This document shows positions 7,177 through 16,744 of a stretch of 38,865 bases of DNA, one piece after another (position 1 is the stretch's first letter; the number at the start of each line of letters is the position of its first letter). The notes beneath the pieces were generated by a model that worked only from the letters and a program-made list of their open reading frames with translations, was not told where the DNA came from and searched no databases. A program made the position numbers and the translations under genes. Origin of the DNA: Bacteroidota bacterium. Its GTDB lineage: Bacteria > Bacteroidota > Bacteroidia > AKYH767-A > 2013-40CM-41-45. The DNA lies in NCBI GenBank assembly GCA_026391975.1, contig JAPLDB010000080.1:43714-82578 (forward strand). Direction: 5' to 3'.

Positions 7177-10089
7177 ATGAAGCGCATTATTTTTTTCATC
7201 CTTTCATTTTTTCCTGTATTTGTTTTTGCACAATTTCAGGATGACTTTACAGACGGAGACTTTACAAATAACCCTACATGGAGCGGAGATGCAGCACAGT
7301 TTACTGTGAATGCCTCCCAGCAATTACAACTTAACAGTACAGGTACAGCAACATCTTTTTTGTCTGTTCCCAATTCAATGTCATCTCTTGACAATACTGA
7401 ATGGCGTTTTTGGATCAAGCAAAGTTTTTCACCATCAAGCGCCAATTACGGAAGGGTGTATCTTGTATCTGATCAGGCTTTGATCACCGGTCCGTTGAAC
7501 GGTTATTACCTTCAATTCGGAGAAGCACTTTCGCTCGATGCCATTGAATTATTCCGGCTGGATGGAAGCACCTCAACTTCAATTTGCAGGGGAATTGATG
7601 CTGAAATTGCAAGTTCATTTACAGTGGGAGTGAAGGTCACCCGTAATGCAAGCGGATTGTGGTCACTCAGTGTTGACGCAACGGGCGGAACAAACTATAC
7701 ACTGGAAGCCACAGGGACAGATGCCACATACAACACATCAGCATATCTTGGAGTGGAATGTGTCTACACTTCCAGCAATGCCACGAAATTTTATTTTGAT
7801 GACTTCTATGCAGGCGGAGGAGTTGTTGATGTTACACCCCCTACCATCATTTCAGCCACGGCGGTTTCTGCCACACAGGTTGATGTATTGTTTTCAGAAA
7901 CTGTTGACCAGACAACAGCTGAAACGGAATCCAATTATGCAATTGCTCCTGCCATCGGCGTTCCTTTGTCAGCGATCCGTGATGGAAGCAATCTTTCTCT
8001 TGTGCATCTCTCGGTAGCAAGTGCATTTGCTTCAGCAACAACATATACCCTTACCGTCAATAATATTAATGATGCAGCGGGAAATACCATTCTTGCAAAT
8101 TCAACAACAACATTCACTTATTCAGCAGATGTAACCCCACCTGCGCTGTCGTCGGCAACAGCAGTTACGGCAACCCAGCTCGACGTTTTGTTTTCAGAAG
8201 CTGTTGACATTACAAGCGCACAGGTTCTTGCGAATTATTCAGTGGACAATACAATAGGCAATCCATCATCTGCTCAGCGGGACGCTTCAAATTTCAGTCT
8301 TGTTCATCTTGGTTTCACAAATTCTTTTGCAACAGGAACTACATATACTTTAACGGTTAATAATGTAAACGACCTTTCCGCGAATACCATAGCTTCGAAT
8401 TCATCGGCATTTTTTTCCTGGGTTGTATCCGGAGCGCCTGTTCCTTCTGATGTTGTGATCACTGAGTTTATGGCAGATCCTGATCCCCAGATCGGGTTAC
8501 CAAATGCCGAGTACATTGAGATCTATAACCGCAGCAATAAAATATTTGATTTATCAGGATGGAAGATCGGTGATTCGGGAGTTCCCGATGACCTGTCTTC
8601 ATTTCAATTAAGGCCGGATTCATTCTTAATATTATGCAGCAGTACATCAGTTACTTCATTTGCAGGATATGGTAGTGTGATGGGAGTTACTTCTTTTTCT
8701 CTGAACAATACAGGAGGTGATGATGTGATTCTTTATGACAATAATTCAACCATCATTGACAAAGTTCATTATGATGAATCTTATTATCACAATTCTGCAA
8801 AGATCGATGGTGGATGGAGCATTGAGCGCATTGATCCCGGCTATACATGCACCAGCGAAGCAAACTGGAGCGCATCAGTTGATCCATCCGGAGGAACACC
8901 GGGCAGGGTGAATAGTATTAATGGGATATTTGATGATGTGGTTGCTCCAAAGCTCCTGCGTGCATGTCTGGATGATTCACTCCATGTTACTTTATATTTC
9001 TCTGAGCCAATACCTGATACAGCTCTGATCAATGTGTCCAACTATTTCATTTCAGAAACAGACATATTGCTTGGTAACCCCGCTGCTGCTGTTTCTTCCG
9101 CTGATGGAATGAGCGTTACCCTTACACTTACAACATCTGCTGCTTCAGGTGTTTGGACAGTTGCGATAGTTCAAACATTTGCTGACTGTTCCGGAAATGT
9201 GATCAGCAACAATCAAGCAAACTTTGCAACACCGGTTGCTTCTTCTCCCGGCGATATTCTGATCAATGAAGTATTATTCAGCGTTGACAATGGTGCGGTT
9301 GAGTTTGTTGAATTATTTAATTCCTCCAATAAAATTATTGACCTTGGATCAATGGAGATCAATAATTACAGCATCACCAGCGGGTCTCCAAATACGCCAC
9401 AGGTATTGGCTAACGGATGTTACCTGATGTTTCCATCAACCTATCTTGTACTGAGCGATGACGGAGATAAAATAAAAGCGCATTACATAACCAAAAACCC
9501 TGATGCTTTCCTTGATATGGCTTTGCCTGATTTGCTTACTGATGAAGACATCATCGTTCTTAAAAATGCTGCTTCCGAGGTGCTTGATTCACTTCATTAC
9601 TATACTTCCTGGCATTTTCCATTGCTGAATGATGTACATAATATTTCACTTGAGAGATTAAGTGCATCCCGCCCGACCAATGAAAGTCAGAACTGGCACA
9701 GCGCCGCAGAGACTGTTGGTTTTGCAACACCGGGCTATAAAAATTCGCAGAATAATGAAGCCGGAACAGGCAAGGACGATGTCACTGTTGAGCCAGAAGT
9801 TTTTTCGCCTGACAATGACGGAACAAATGACGTGGTGAATATTTTGTTTCATTTCGAAACACCAGGTTATCTTGCCAATGTAAAAGTGTTTGATTCAAAA
9901 GGAAGAGCTGTACGAACGCTGATTCAAAATCAATTGCTCGGCAATGACGGAGCTTTTAGCTGGGATGGCGTAAATGACGATAAAGAAAAGGCGCGCACCG
10001 GAATCTATGTCTTTTACATAGAAGTATTTAACCTGAATGGTGATGCAAAGGAGTTCAAAAAGACCTGTGTATTGGCTACTAAACTCTGA
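7177..10089 (+). CDS. Secreted multidomain protein: Ig-like repeats, two lamin-tail domains, FlgD-like C-terminus
   Basis: A 970-residue exported protein. A signal peptide covers residues 1-18 (cleavage after VFVFA). A LamG-like beta domain follows (about 20-212), then two SbsA/Big_5-like Ig repeats starting DVTPP at about 218 and 318, exactly 300 bases apart. A lamin-tail domain (about 425-575, from VVITEFMADPDP) precedes a third Ig-like region (about 583-690) and a second lamin-tail domain (about 690-850, from GDILINEVLF). The C-terminus (868-970) has FSPDNDGTNDVV, WDG and GIYVFYIEVF, the pattern of the FlgD-like/CHU_C C-terminal domain, often a T9SS signal. Probably surface-bound or secreted and adhesive; no enzyme motif is visible. 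Confidence 0.88.
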   Translation: MKRIIFFILSFFPVFVFAQFQDDFTDGDFTNNPTWSGDAAQFTVNASQQLQLNSTGTATSFLSVPNSMSSLDNTEWRFWIKQSFSPSSANYGRVYLVSDQALITGPLNGYYLQFGEALSLDAIELFRLDGSTSTSICRGIDAEIASSFTVGVKVTRNASGLWSLSVDATGGTNYTLEATGTDATYNTSAYLGVECVYTSSNATKFYFDDFYAGGGVVDVTPPTIISATAVSATQVDVLFSETVDQTTAETESNYAIAPAIGVPLSAIRDGSNLSLVHLSVASAFASATTYTLTVNNINDAAGNTILANSTTTFTYSADVTPPALSSATAVTATQLDVLFSEAVDITSAQVLANYSVDNTIGNPSSAQRDASNFSLVHLGFTNSFATGTTYTLTVNNVNDLSANTIASNSSAFFSWVVSGAPVPSDVVITEFMADPDPQIGLPNAEYIEIYNRSNKIFDLSGWKIGDSGVPDDLSSFQLRPDSFLILCSSTSVTSFAGYGSVMGVTSFSLNNTGGDDVILYDNNSTIIDKVHYDESYYHNSAKIDGGWSIERIDPGYTCTSEANWSASVDPSGGTPGRVNSINGIFDDVVAPKLLRACLDDSLHVTLYFSEPIPDTALINVSNYFISETDILLGNPAAAVSSADGMSVTLTLTTSAASGVWTVAIVQTFADCSGNVISNNQANFATPVASSPGDILINEVLFSVDNGAVEFVELFNSSNKIIDLGSMEINNYSITSGSPNTPQVLANGCYLMFPSTYLVLSDDGDKIKAHYITKNPDAFLDMALPDLLTDEDIIVLKNAASEVLDSLHYYTSWHFPLLNDVHNISLERLSASRPTNESQNWHSAAETVGFATPGYKNSQNNEAGTGKDDVTVEPEVFSPDNDGTNDVVNILFHFETPGYLANVKVFDSKGRAVRTLIQNQLLGNDGAFSWDGVNDDKEKARTGIYVFYIEVFNLNGDAKEFKKTCVLATKL

Positions 10090-10122
10090 TTTTCTCCGGA
10101 GCATTTTTTCTATTTGCAATAT

Positions 10123-11088
10123 ATGGACACGATAAAATTTTCTGACCGTAAAGCATCAGTTGATTTTTATGAAAGCCGGTATTCCCGAGGGTACATGGGT
10201 CACTGGAGTAATTTTGATAAAGAGCGGTTGCTCGGACTGATAAAAAGTTTAAACCTTCCTTCTCATGGAAATGCGCTTGACTTCGGTTGTGGCAGAGGGA
10301 TATTCACGCAGGTAATCCGTGAGGCTTTGACGGGCTGGAGCTTTTCGGGTTGTGACATCAGCGCCGAAGCGATTGAAAGTGCAAAGAAGAATAGTCCGGG
10401 TGTCACTTTTTTTGTCCTCGGAGATAAAAATTTTGCTGACCGGAAGTTTGATTTTATCCATTCACATCATGTGCTTGAACATACTTTTAATGAGAAGGTC
10501 ACAGCAGAAGAAATGTCATCATATGCTGCCCCACATTGTACCATGTTGCACAGTTTGCCCTGCAACCATGAAGGAAGCCTGGAATACCGATTTTCGCAAT
10601 GGACAAAGGATGGATTTGATGCCGTGACAGGAAAATTTTTCTATGAAGATACAGCGCACATGAGAAGGTTGAATGTAAGACAATCGGAAGCGTTGTTTTC
10701 AAAGTTCAGTTTTAAACTAAGAAAGGGATATTACTCCAACCAGTATTGGGGAGCCATTAAATGGATTGCGGAAAGTAATTTCGGACTTGTATGGAATATT
10801 TCCAATCCGTTTCATGCCAATTCCTTTTCGTCTTTTTTCAAACTCGTTGTATGGCGAAATCGCTTAAAGTTTGCCTGGTTTTGTTTTTTCGCAGCCTCTG
10901 CTTTCATGCCCGCTGACAGGGGAAAGTATTATCATTTAAAAAAGACGATTCAGGCTTTATCCTTCATTCTTTTTTTCTGGCTTGCCATTCCGGTTGCGAG
11001 GTATATTTCAATGAAGGCAAAGCAAGAGTGGGATGAGAAAAAGGAAAGCCCGGATGGAACGGATATGTTTTTAGTTTTTGAGAGATGA
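10123..11088 (+). CDS. SAM-dependent class I methyltransferase with C-terminal hydrophobic segment
   Basis: A 321-residue protein. Motif I, ALDFGCGRGIFTQV (residues 51-64), followed by GCDIS at 76-80, marks a Rossmann-fold SAM-binding domain of the Methyltransf_11/25 type. HSHHVLEH is the post-motif region. A hydrophobic helix at about residues 260-285 (ALSFILFFWLAIPVA) suggests membrane association, as in some surface-glycan or lipid methyltransferases; the substrate is not identifiable. I chose the ATG at 10123 over an in-frame TTG nine bases earlier. It follows the lamin-tail gene by 33 bases, so it may be co-transcribed with it. Confidence 0.85.
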   Translation: MDTIKFSDRKASVDFYESRYSRGYMGHWSNFDKERLLGLIKSLNLPSHGNALDFGCGRGIFTQVIREALTGWSFSGCDISAEAIESAKKNSPGVTFFVLGDKNFADRKFDFIHSHHVLEHTFNEKVTAEEMSSYAAPHCTMLHSLPCNHEGSLEYRFSQWTKDGFDAVTGKFFYEDTAHMRRLNVRQSEALFSKFSFKLRKGYYSNQYWGAIKWIAESNFGLVWNISNPFHANSFSSFFKLVVWRNRLKFAWFCFFAASAFMPADRGKYYHLKKTIQALSFILFFWLAIPVARYISMKAKQEWDEKKESPDGTDMFLVFER

Positions 11089-11221
11089 AGCCCGGGTATT
11101 TTGAGACCATGCATTAGCAATGCAGATGTAGATGAATACAATACTTTAAAGATATTGCACATTAGTTCTTTGCTGAATAGATGAATATTTATTTCGATAT
11201 TCGTCAAACTATTTATCAGCA

Positions 11222-11656
11222 ATGTCAGAAGAACAAATTCCATCTTCCCAAGGAATCAACTCAGAGAAGGCCCCTGAGCCGGTTGGTTTATACCCGCATG
11301 CAAGGTGTGTCGGCAATCTTTTATTTTTATCAGGAGTCGGACCAAGAGAGCGCGGCGCAAAAAAGATCCCGGGAGTAGAACTGGATGCTGGCGGAAAAAT
11401 TACTTCGTACGATATCGAAGCACAGTGTCATTCTGTTTTCAAAAATGTAAAATTGATCCTGGAAGATGCCGGATCATCCTGGGATAAGATCGTGGATGTA
11501 ACGGTATTTCTCACCAACATGAAGGACGATTTTCCTAAATACAATAAATTGTGGGCCGAATATTTTAAGGACAACCCGCCATGCCGCACCACGATTGAGA
11601 TCAATTGCCTTCCAACGCCCATTGCCATTGAACTGAAAGTGACTGCTACGATTTGA
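11222..11656 (+). CDS. RidA/YjgF family protein
   Basis: A 144-residue RidA-fold protein, slightly longer than the usual 125-130 because of an N-terminal extension (residues 1-25). Family marks are FLSGVGPRERG (34-44), DIVDVTVFLT-like sequence near 90-98 (KIVDVTVFLTNM), PCRTTIEI with the conserved Arg that binds the substrate carboxylate, and PTPIAIELKVTAT at the C-terminus. RidA proteins hydrolyse reactive enamine or imine intermediates; the insert and ending resemble the 2-aminomuconate deaminase-like branch. The TGA stop overlaps the next gene's ATG (TGATG), implying coupled translation with the sulfatase-type protein. Confidence 0.9.
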   Translation: MSEEQIPSSQGINSEKAPEPVGLYPHARCVGNLLFLSGVGPRERGAKKIPGVELDAGGKITSYDIEAQCHSVFKNVKLILEDAGSSWDKIVDVTVFLTNMKDDFPKYNKLWAEYFKDNPPCRTTIEINCLPTPIAIELKVTATI

Positions 11657-13593
11657 TGCAAAAGCTGCTGCAAAAACTTCCTGCTCCCGTTCGGTATATC
11701 ATTTTTGTCTATGGAATCGGAATGCTGATCTTTTCGGCTTTCAGGATTTTACTTTTATCTCTTCACACAAGTGAACTGAAGGAGATTCCCGGCTTAGTTA
11801 TTTTTCATTCGTTGTTGATGGGACTTCGGTTTGATGCAGTGATTAATGGTTATTTGCTTATTGCGCCTCTATTCATATTCTTTCTTTTTTCTTTTTTTAA
11901 TACAAGGACTGAACGCATTGCTGGAATTATTTCTGCTTTTATAGTTATCGAATATACCATCTCCTTTTTTGCCCATGTTGCTGACATCAGGTGGTTTGGT
12001 CATGGCGCTGCACGGCTTACCGTTTCAATTCTTCAGTGGACAGATACGCCGGGCTGGATGCTGAAATTTATTTTTCAGGATATTTCGAATTATCCTTTTC
12101 TCATATTATTCTTTGTCCTGATCTATTTGTTTTACAGGTTGATTAAAAAAATACGGGTCGCATCGTTTGATGGACAGAACAAAGAGATAAGTTTTGTCCG
12201 CAGTATTCCTGTTTACCTTGTTCTGCTTGCATTGATGTTTGTCGGGATTCGCGGCCGCATTGCACTCAAATCACCCATCCGATGGGGAACAGCATTTTTC
12301 AGTCCTTACAATTTTACCAATCAGCTTGGATTGAATCCTGTCTATACATTTATCCGAAGCTGGCTGGATAAGAAGGAGAATAAGGATGTTCGTTACAATT
12401 TCATGAGTGACATAGATGCCGGAAAGATTGTGAGACGAAATCTTGGAATTGAAAATTACGACGAATCGGTTTCTCCGGTAGCCCGTCAAGTGGCCTCGCA
12501 TGGAACAGCGCACAATTACAATGTTGTACTTGTGCTTATGGAAAGCATGAGCGCGAAGAACATGGGTCATTTTGGAAATCCGGAAAACCTGACTCCTGTG
12601 CTTGACAGTTTATATGACCATTCCATTTCATTCACCAATTTTTATTCTGATGGCAATCATACATTCAATGGGATCTATTCTTCATTGTATGGATTCCATT
12701 CTTTGCCCATGGTGCATCACATGAAAGACCTGGCACACCAGCAACCCTACAATGGACTGCCGGGGACTTTGCTGGAAAATGGATACAGCACAACCTTTTT
12801 TACCACCCATGATGAGCAGTTTGATAACATGGCCGGATTTCTATTGCCTAATGGTTTTGAAAATTTAATTTCTGAAAAAGATTATGACAGGAAAGAAGTA
12901 CTCAGCACCTTGGGCGTTCCGGATCATGTGATGTTTGGCAGGGTGATTAGAGAAATGAGTGAAATAAAAAAGAGACCATTTTTTTCAGCAATGATCTCAG
13001 GGAGCAATCATGAACCACTTGTGATTCCTGAGAACATTGAATTTAAAGCGCATGCGCAGGGACTTGAGGAACAAATGGTAGAATATGCAGACTGGGCAAT
13101 CGGAAAATTTTTAAAGGATGCATCTGCGCAACCCTGGTTTGATTCAACCATTTTTGTTTTTACAGGAGATCATGGCGGACTTACACCGGGGTTTGATAAT
13201 TACCTCGCATTTCATCACCTCCCGTTTATTATTTATGCGCCCAAGATTTTTCCGGAGCCAATGCAGATCCATTCAGTAGGAGGGCAGGCTGATATTTTCG
13301 CTACTGTATGCGGATTGCTGAATTTATCTTATGTGAACAATTCAATGGGAATAGATCTCCTGAATGCGCAACGTATTTTTTATCCGTTTAACTATGACGA
13401 AGAGCTGTGTTGTGTATCAACAGAAAATTACTTTAGCATCAGTCATGGACATGAACGGTTTTATACGTTAGCAGCAGATAAAAAAAGCATGATTGAGGTT
13501 GGGAAAACGAGTACCTCCGACTCGATGAAAGTATTTCTTGAGGCAGCAATTCAGACAACGCAGCGGATGATCGAAGAGAGAAAAATGAAATAG
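11656..13593 (+). CDS. LTA synthase-like membrane sulfatase/phosphotransferase
   Basis: A 645-residue integral membrane enzyme with about five N-terminal membrane helices (residues 13-35, 48-56, 64-82, 88-108, 146-163, with another near 184-198). An extracytoplasmic alkaline-phosphatase-fold domain starts near residue 288. Active-site features are VVLVLMESMS (290-299; metal-ligand Glu at 296), NHTFNGIYSS with the probable Thr nucleophile at 336, and a downstream FTGDHGG metal-binding motif. LtaS-like enzymes move phosphoglycerol or phosphoethanolamine groups, or act as sulfatases. In a Gram-negative bacterium an envelope lipid or glycan acceptor is more likely than lipoteichoic acid. It is coupled to ridA by TGATG. 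Confidence 0.9.
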   Translation: MQKLLQKLPAPVRYIIFVYGIGMLIFSAFRILLLSLHTSELKEIPGLVIFHSLLMGLRFDAVINGYLLIAPLFIFFLFSFFNTRTERIAGIISAFIVIEYTISFFAHVADIRWFGHGAARLTVSILQWTDTPGWMLKFIFQDISNYPFLILFFVLIYLFYRLIKKIRVASFDGQNKEISFVRSIPVYLVLLALMFVGIRGRIALKSPIRWGTAFFSPYNFTNQLGLNPVYTFIRSWLDKKENKDVRYNFMSDIDAGKIVRRNLGIENYDESVSPVARQVASHGTAHNYNVVLVLMESMSAKNMGHFGNPENLTPVLDSLYDHSISFTNFYSDGNHTFNGIYSSLYGFHSLPMVHHMKDLAHQQPYNGLPGTLLENGYSTTFFTTHDEQFDNMAGFLLPNGFENLISEKDYDRKEVLSTLGVPDHVMFGRVIREMSEIKKRPFFSAMISGSNHEPLVIPENIEFKAHAQGLEEQMVEYADWAIGKFLKDASAQPWFDSTIFVFTGDHGGLTPGFDNYLAFHHLPFIIYAPKIFPEPMQIHSVGGQADIFATVCGLLNLSYVNNSMGIDLLNAQRIFYPFNYDEELCCVSTENYFSISHGHERFYTLAADKKSMIEVGKTSTSDSMKVFLEAAIQTTQRMIEERKMK

Positions 13594-13612
13594 TTTTGTT
13601 GTCTATTGGCGT

Positions 13613-14605
13613 TCAATACGCCCACTTCAGCCAGATACTTCCCCATGTGAATCCGCCGCCAAATGCAGCGAGAATCAGGTTGTCGCCTTTTTTTAATATC
13701 TTTTCATAGTCCCATAAACAAAGGGGAATAGTTCCGCTGGTTGTGTTTCCGAATTTCTGGATGGTCATCATAATTTTTTCTTCACCGACTCCCATGCGTC
13801 TAGCAGTAGCATCAATGATGCGTTTGTTAGCCTGGTGCGGTACAAGCCATGCCACATCATCTGCAACAAGGTTATTGCGCTCCATGATTTCTGCACTTAC
13901 GTCTGCCATTCCTTTTACGGCGAATTTGAAAACGGGCTGTCCATCCTGGAAAACAAAATGTTCTTTTTCATCTACAGTTTTATGTGAGGCAGGCTTTACG
14001 GAACCGCCGGCTTTCTGGTGAAGGTATACCCTTCCGCTGCCGTCACTTCTCAGGATTGAATCCTGAATTCCGAATCCTTCAGTATTTGGTTCCAGCAAAA
14101 CTGCGCCTGCTCCATCTCCGAAAATAATGCAAGTGGAGCGATCACTGTAATCAACGATGCTGCTCATTTTATCAGCTCCGACGATGACCACTTTCTTGTA
14201 CTGGCCGCTCTCAATAAATTTAGATCCGGTAACAAGGGCATATATAAATCCTGAGCAGGCGGCCTGGATATCATATCCAAATGCATTCTTTGCGCCGATT
14301 TTATCAGTAATAATATTAGCCGTAGCAGGAAAAACAAAATCAGGAGTGGTTGTTGCGCAGAGGAGCATGTCGATCTCTGAAGGATCAATGCCCCTTTTTC
14401 TGCAAAGTTCCAGCACAGCAGGAGCAGCCATATCACTGGTGCCTAATCCTTCGCCTTTGAGTATTCTCCGTTCTTTGATTCCTGTGCGGGAAACGATCCA
14501 TTCATCCTTGGTGTCGACCATTGTCTCGAGGATCTCATTGGTCAGTCTGAACTCAGGTACAAATCCTCCAATGGCAGTGATTGCGGCCGTTATTTTTTTG
14601 CTCAT
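13613..14605 (-). CDS. fabH: 3-oxoacyl-ACP synthase III (FabH)
   Basis: A 330-residue condensing enzyme of full FabH length. The catalytic triad is visible: C117 in [12 protein letters not shown]257 in VPHQANKRI and N287 in [20 protein letters not shown] near residue 36 is the substrate-entry region. It condenses acetyl-CoA, or branched acyl-CoA, with malonyl-ACP to start fatty-acid synthesis. It is the last gene of a DUF177-rpmF-plsX-fabH cluster, 98 bases after plsX; this spacer contains a run of eight G. The gene is convergent with the sulfatase gene, only 19 bases away. Confidence 0.97.
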   Translation of the reverse strand: MSKKITAAITAIGGFVPEFRLTNEILETMVDTKDEWIVSRTGIKERRILKGEGLGTSDMAAPAVLELCRKRGIDPSEIDMLLCATTTPDFVFPATANIITDKIGAKNAFGYDIQAACSGFIYALVTGSKFIESGQYKKVVIVGADKMSSIVDYSDRSTCIIFGDGAGAVLLEPNTEGFGIQDSILRSDGSGRVYLHQKAGGSVKPASHKTVDEKEHFVFQDGQPVFKFAVKGMADVSAEIMERNNLVADDVAWLVPHQANKRIIDATARRMGVGEEKIMMTIQKFGNTTSGTIPLCLWDYEKILKKGDNLILAAFGGGFTWGSIWLKWAY

Positions 14606-14703
14606 CTGTAAAAGTTGAGCGACAAAAGTAGAAATATTGGCGAGGAATGAAAATCTTTAAGCGATGTGCTAAATCCGGAAAAAGTGGGGGGGGAATAGAA
14701 AAA

Positions 14704-15660
14704 TCAGGAAACCGGTTCCTTACTGAATGCCTGTGCAATTTTTTCTGACAATTTCACCTGCGCACATTCATGGGAATTCAGTACCATGTTCATGATGGCT
14801 TTTGCTTTGCTGATGCCATGTGCAATGATCACAGTACCATTGATGCCAAGAATCGGTGTGCCACCATAATCTTCGTAGTTGAAGCGGTCGAAATATTCGT
14901 TTTGAATTTTTTGCTTTTTGATAATACCGTAAAAGGATTCAGCTTCTTTGAGCATCACATTGCCTGTGAAACCATCGCAGACAATGACATCTGCTTTTTC
15001 GTTGAACAGGTCACGGCCTTCCACATTGCCCATGAAGTTAATATCCGGAGTTGCCTTCAAAAGCTGGTGCGTTTCTTTGGTGAGCAGGTTTCCTTTTTCT
15101 TCCTCTTCACCGATACTCATCAGTCCTACTTTTGGATTGGTGATGTGAAGAATGTGTTTTGCATAGACAGTTCCCAGGAGTGCAAATTGCTGAAGGACTT
15201 CTGGTTTGCAGTCGGCATTGACGCCTACATCCAGCAGCAGTCCCCATCCGCCGGAAACTTTAGGAAGGAGGGTCGCAATGGCAGGACGAAGGATCCCAGT
15301 AATCGGCTTTACAGTAAACATTGAACCCACGAGCATGGCTCCTGTATTTCCTGCAGAGGAAAAAGCATCGATCTTTCCTTCTTTCAAAAGATGAAAGCCC
15401 AGTGCAAGACTTGACTTTGGCTTTTGCTGAAAAGACTTTGTAGGATGCTCACTCATCTCAATCACCTCTGTAGTGTGGATGATTTCAAAAACGCTTTCTT
15501 CAATGCTCTGCTCTTTAAAAATGGGGAGCATGGCATCTCTGTCGCCGATGAGTACGAGTTTCACGTCTTTCGGAAGTTCATGAAATGCGGCAATTGCACC
15601 AAGCGTTGTTTCGCGCGGGGCATAGTCACCTCCCATGATGTCAATTCCGAGTCGCAGCAT
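14704..15660 (-). CDS. plsX: Phosphate acyltransferase PlsX
   Basis: A 318-residue PlsX of normal length. It starts LRLGIDIMGGDYAPRETTLGA and carries the conserved SAGNTGAMLVGSMF (about 103-116) and CDGFTGNVMLKEAE (about 224-237) segments. PlsX makes acyl-phosphate from acyl-ACP for the first step of phosphatidic acid synthesis, so it sits beside fabH at the branch between fatty-acid and phospholipid synthesis. The gene follows rpmF after 80 bases that hold a 7-base tandem repeat, where the two genes could be uncoupled. Confidence 0.97.
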   Translation of the reverse strand: MLRLGIDIMGGDYAPRETTLGAIAAFHELPKDVKLVLIGDRDAMLPIFKEQSIEESVFEIIHTTEVIEMSEHPTKSFQQKPKSSLALGFHLLKEGKIDAFSSAGNTGAMLVGSMFTVKPITGILRPAIATLLPKVSGGWGLLLDVGVNADCKPEVLQQFALLGTVYAKHILHITNPKVGLMSIGEEEEKGNLLTKETHQLLKATPDINFMGNVEGRDLFNEKADVIVCDGFTGNVMLKEAESFYGIIKKQKIQNEYFDRFNYEDYGGTPILGINGTVIIAHGISKAKAIMNMVLNSHECAQVKLSEKIAQAFSKEPVS

Positions 15661-15674
15661 TTTTATCTTAATTT

Positions 15675-15730
15675 GTTATTAGTTATTCGATGAACGATTA
15701 ACTAATAACTAATAACTAATAACTAATAAC
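15675..15730. repeat. 7-bp tandem repeat (AACTAAT) with an inverted partner, between rpmF and plsX
   Basis: AACTAAT is repeated 4.4 times at 15700-15730. Upstream, 15675-15687 reads GTTATTAGTTATT, the exact reverse complement of part of the array (AATAACTAATAAC), so the region can fold into an A/T-rich hairpin. It fills most of the rpmF-plsX spacer. Confidence 0.85.
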
Positions 15731-15740
15731 CTTTTTTAGA

Positions 15741-15929
15741 TTATGCAACTTCTTTCTCCATTACTACTTTTCCCTTGTAGTAAAGTTTTCCTTCGAACCA
15801 GTGTGCACGGTGATAAAGATGAGGTTGTCCTGTTGTAGGATCAGTTGCTACAGTAGGTACTGTTCCTTTGTAGGTTGACCTGCGGCTGGCTGTTCTCGCT
15901 TTCGAGTGTTTATGTTTAGGATTAGGCAT
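15741..15929 (-). CDS. rpmF: 50S ribosomal protein L32 (zinc-free form)
   Basis: A 62-residue protein with the L32 signature [17 protein letters not shown] at the start and [17 protein letters not shown] near the end. The four zinc-binding cysteines found in many L32 proteins are absent, as is usual in Bacteroidota, so this is the C-minus form. It lies between DUF177 (YceD) and plsX, the widely conserved order that links ribosome assembly to lipid synthesis. Confidence 0.96.
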   Translation of the reverse strand: MPNPKHKHSKARTASRRSTYKGTVPTVATDPTTGQPHLYHRAHWFEGKLYYKGKVVMEKEVA

Positions 15930-15988
15930 TTTATATAATTATTATGAAAATTTATTTTACTTGTTACCGGTTTCCGGCTGTTCTTCTG

Positions 15989-16020
15989 ACTTTTAACTTT
16001 TAACTTTTGACTTTTTACTT
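15989..16020. repeat. 7-bp tandem repeat (ACTTTTN) between DUF177 and rpmF
   Basis: ACTTTTA, ACTTTTA, ACTTTTG, ACTTTTT and a partial ACTT run head to tail, five units with the seventh base variable. The array lies in the 100-base gap between the DUF177 stop and the rpmF start. Confidence 0.8.
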
Positions 16021-16029
16021 CCGTACTCT

Positions 16030-16566
16030 TCAATTCAGATTTATCTTCTTCAACACATCCCACCTTGGGTCATTTTCTTTTTCTTCTTCTTCTTTTTCGT
16101 GATGGAGAAGCTGGTCCAGTTTTTTTAATGTTTCCGGATTGCAGGTACTTTCCCCGTTTTCATCTTCTTCATGAACATTCCGCATCGGAATAAGCAAGGT
16201 TATATATTCATAAATGAACTGGGCGACATTTAATTCATGCTCCTTCGGAGAAATTACAATTACATCTTCCGATTCTTCACTTGGTTCCGGACCGAATTTT
16301 ACAGTTAGTTCGTTAAACCCGGTCAGTTCCAGTTCCATCGGATCACCACATTGTGCGCACTGTGTTTCAATGCTGCCCTCCATGGTAAAATCGAGGAGGA
16401 GCATGGTTTCCTGCTTGTTAAGGGTAACCAATACATCCAGAAATCCATGCTGAACAGGCACATTTCCGAAATGTTCAAAGAACTTATCGTCTACTTCAAA
16501 CTCGAATTCATGTTCGCCTTTGTCAAGACTTCCGAACGAAATCTTATACTTATCTAAATAGTTCAT
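16030..16566 (-). CDS. DUF177 (YceD-like) protein
   Basis: A 178-residue protein of the DUF177/YceD family, which in bacteria and plastids supports 23S rRNA and L32 handling and precedes rpmF. Visible marks are FEFEVDDKFFEHFG near the start, a Cys pair in QCAQCGDPMELEL, a third Cys in ESTCNPETL, and the C-terminal DPRWDVLKKI. I chose the ATG at 16566 (MNYLDKYKISFGSL, which aligns with the usual family start) over an in-frame ATG six codons earlier (16584). It heads the DUF177-rpmF-plsX-fabH operon. Confidence 0.9.
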   Translation of the reverse strand: MNYLDKYKISFGSLDKGEHEFEFEVDDKFFEHFGNVPVQHGFLDVLVTLNKQETMLLLDFTMEGSIETQCAQCGDPMELELTGFNELTVKFGPEPSEESEDVIVISPKEHELNVAQFIYEYITLLIPMRNVHEEDENGESTCNPETLKKLDQLLHHEKEEEEKENDPRWDVLKKINLN

Positions 16567-16744
16567 CCCTTCTGTTCCTTTCAATTTTTTAGGGTTGCAA
16601 AGAAAGGAAAATAGGGCGAATGGGCAAAGAAAATTCGAAGGTGGGATATAGCGTCAAAAAGCGTGAATTGATTGTAAAATGGATAAAATGATGATAATAA
16701 ATGTGATTTTATCCAAAATAAGGGATATAACAGGGTTGAAATTT

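Noticed and set aside
14680-14700. Run of eight G between fabH and plsX as a phase-variable tract
   Set aside because: It is intergenic, after the plsX stop. It could alter spacing only, and there is no frame to switch.
14157-15324. Long antisense frames (153 and 184 codons) opposite fabH and plsX
   Set aside because: Both lie fully inside well-supported conserved genes on the other strand and resemble no known family.
15700-15730. Short CRISPR-like array
   Set aside because: The 7-base units have no spacers, and there are no cas genes. It is a simple tandem repeat.
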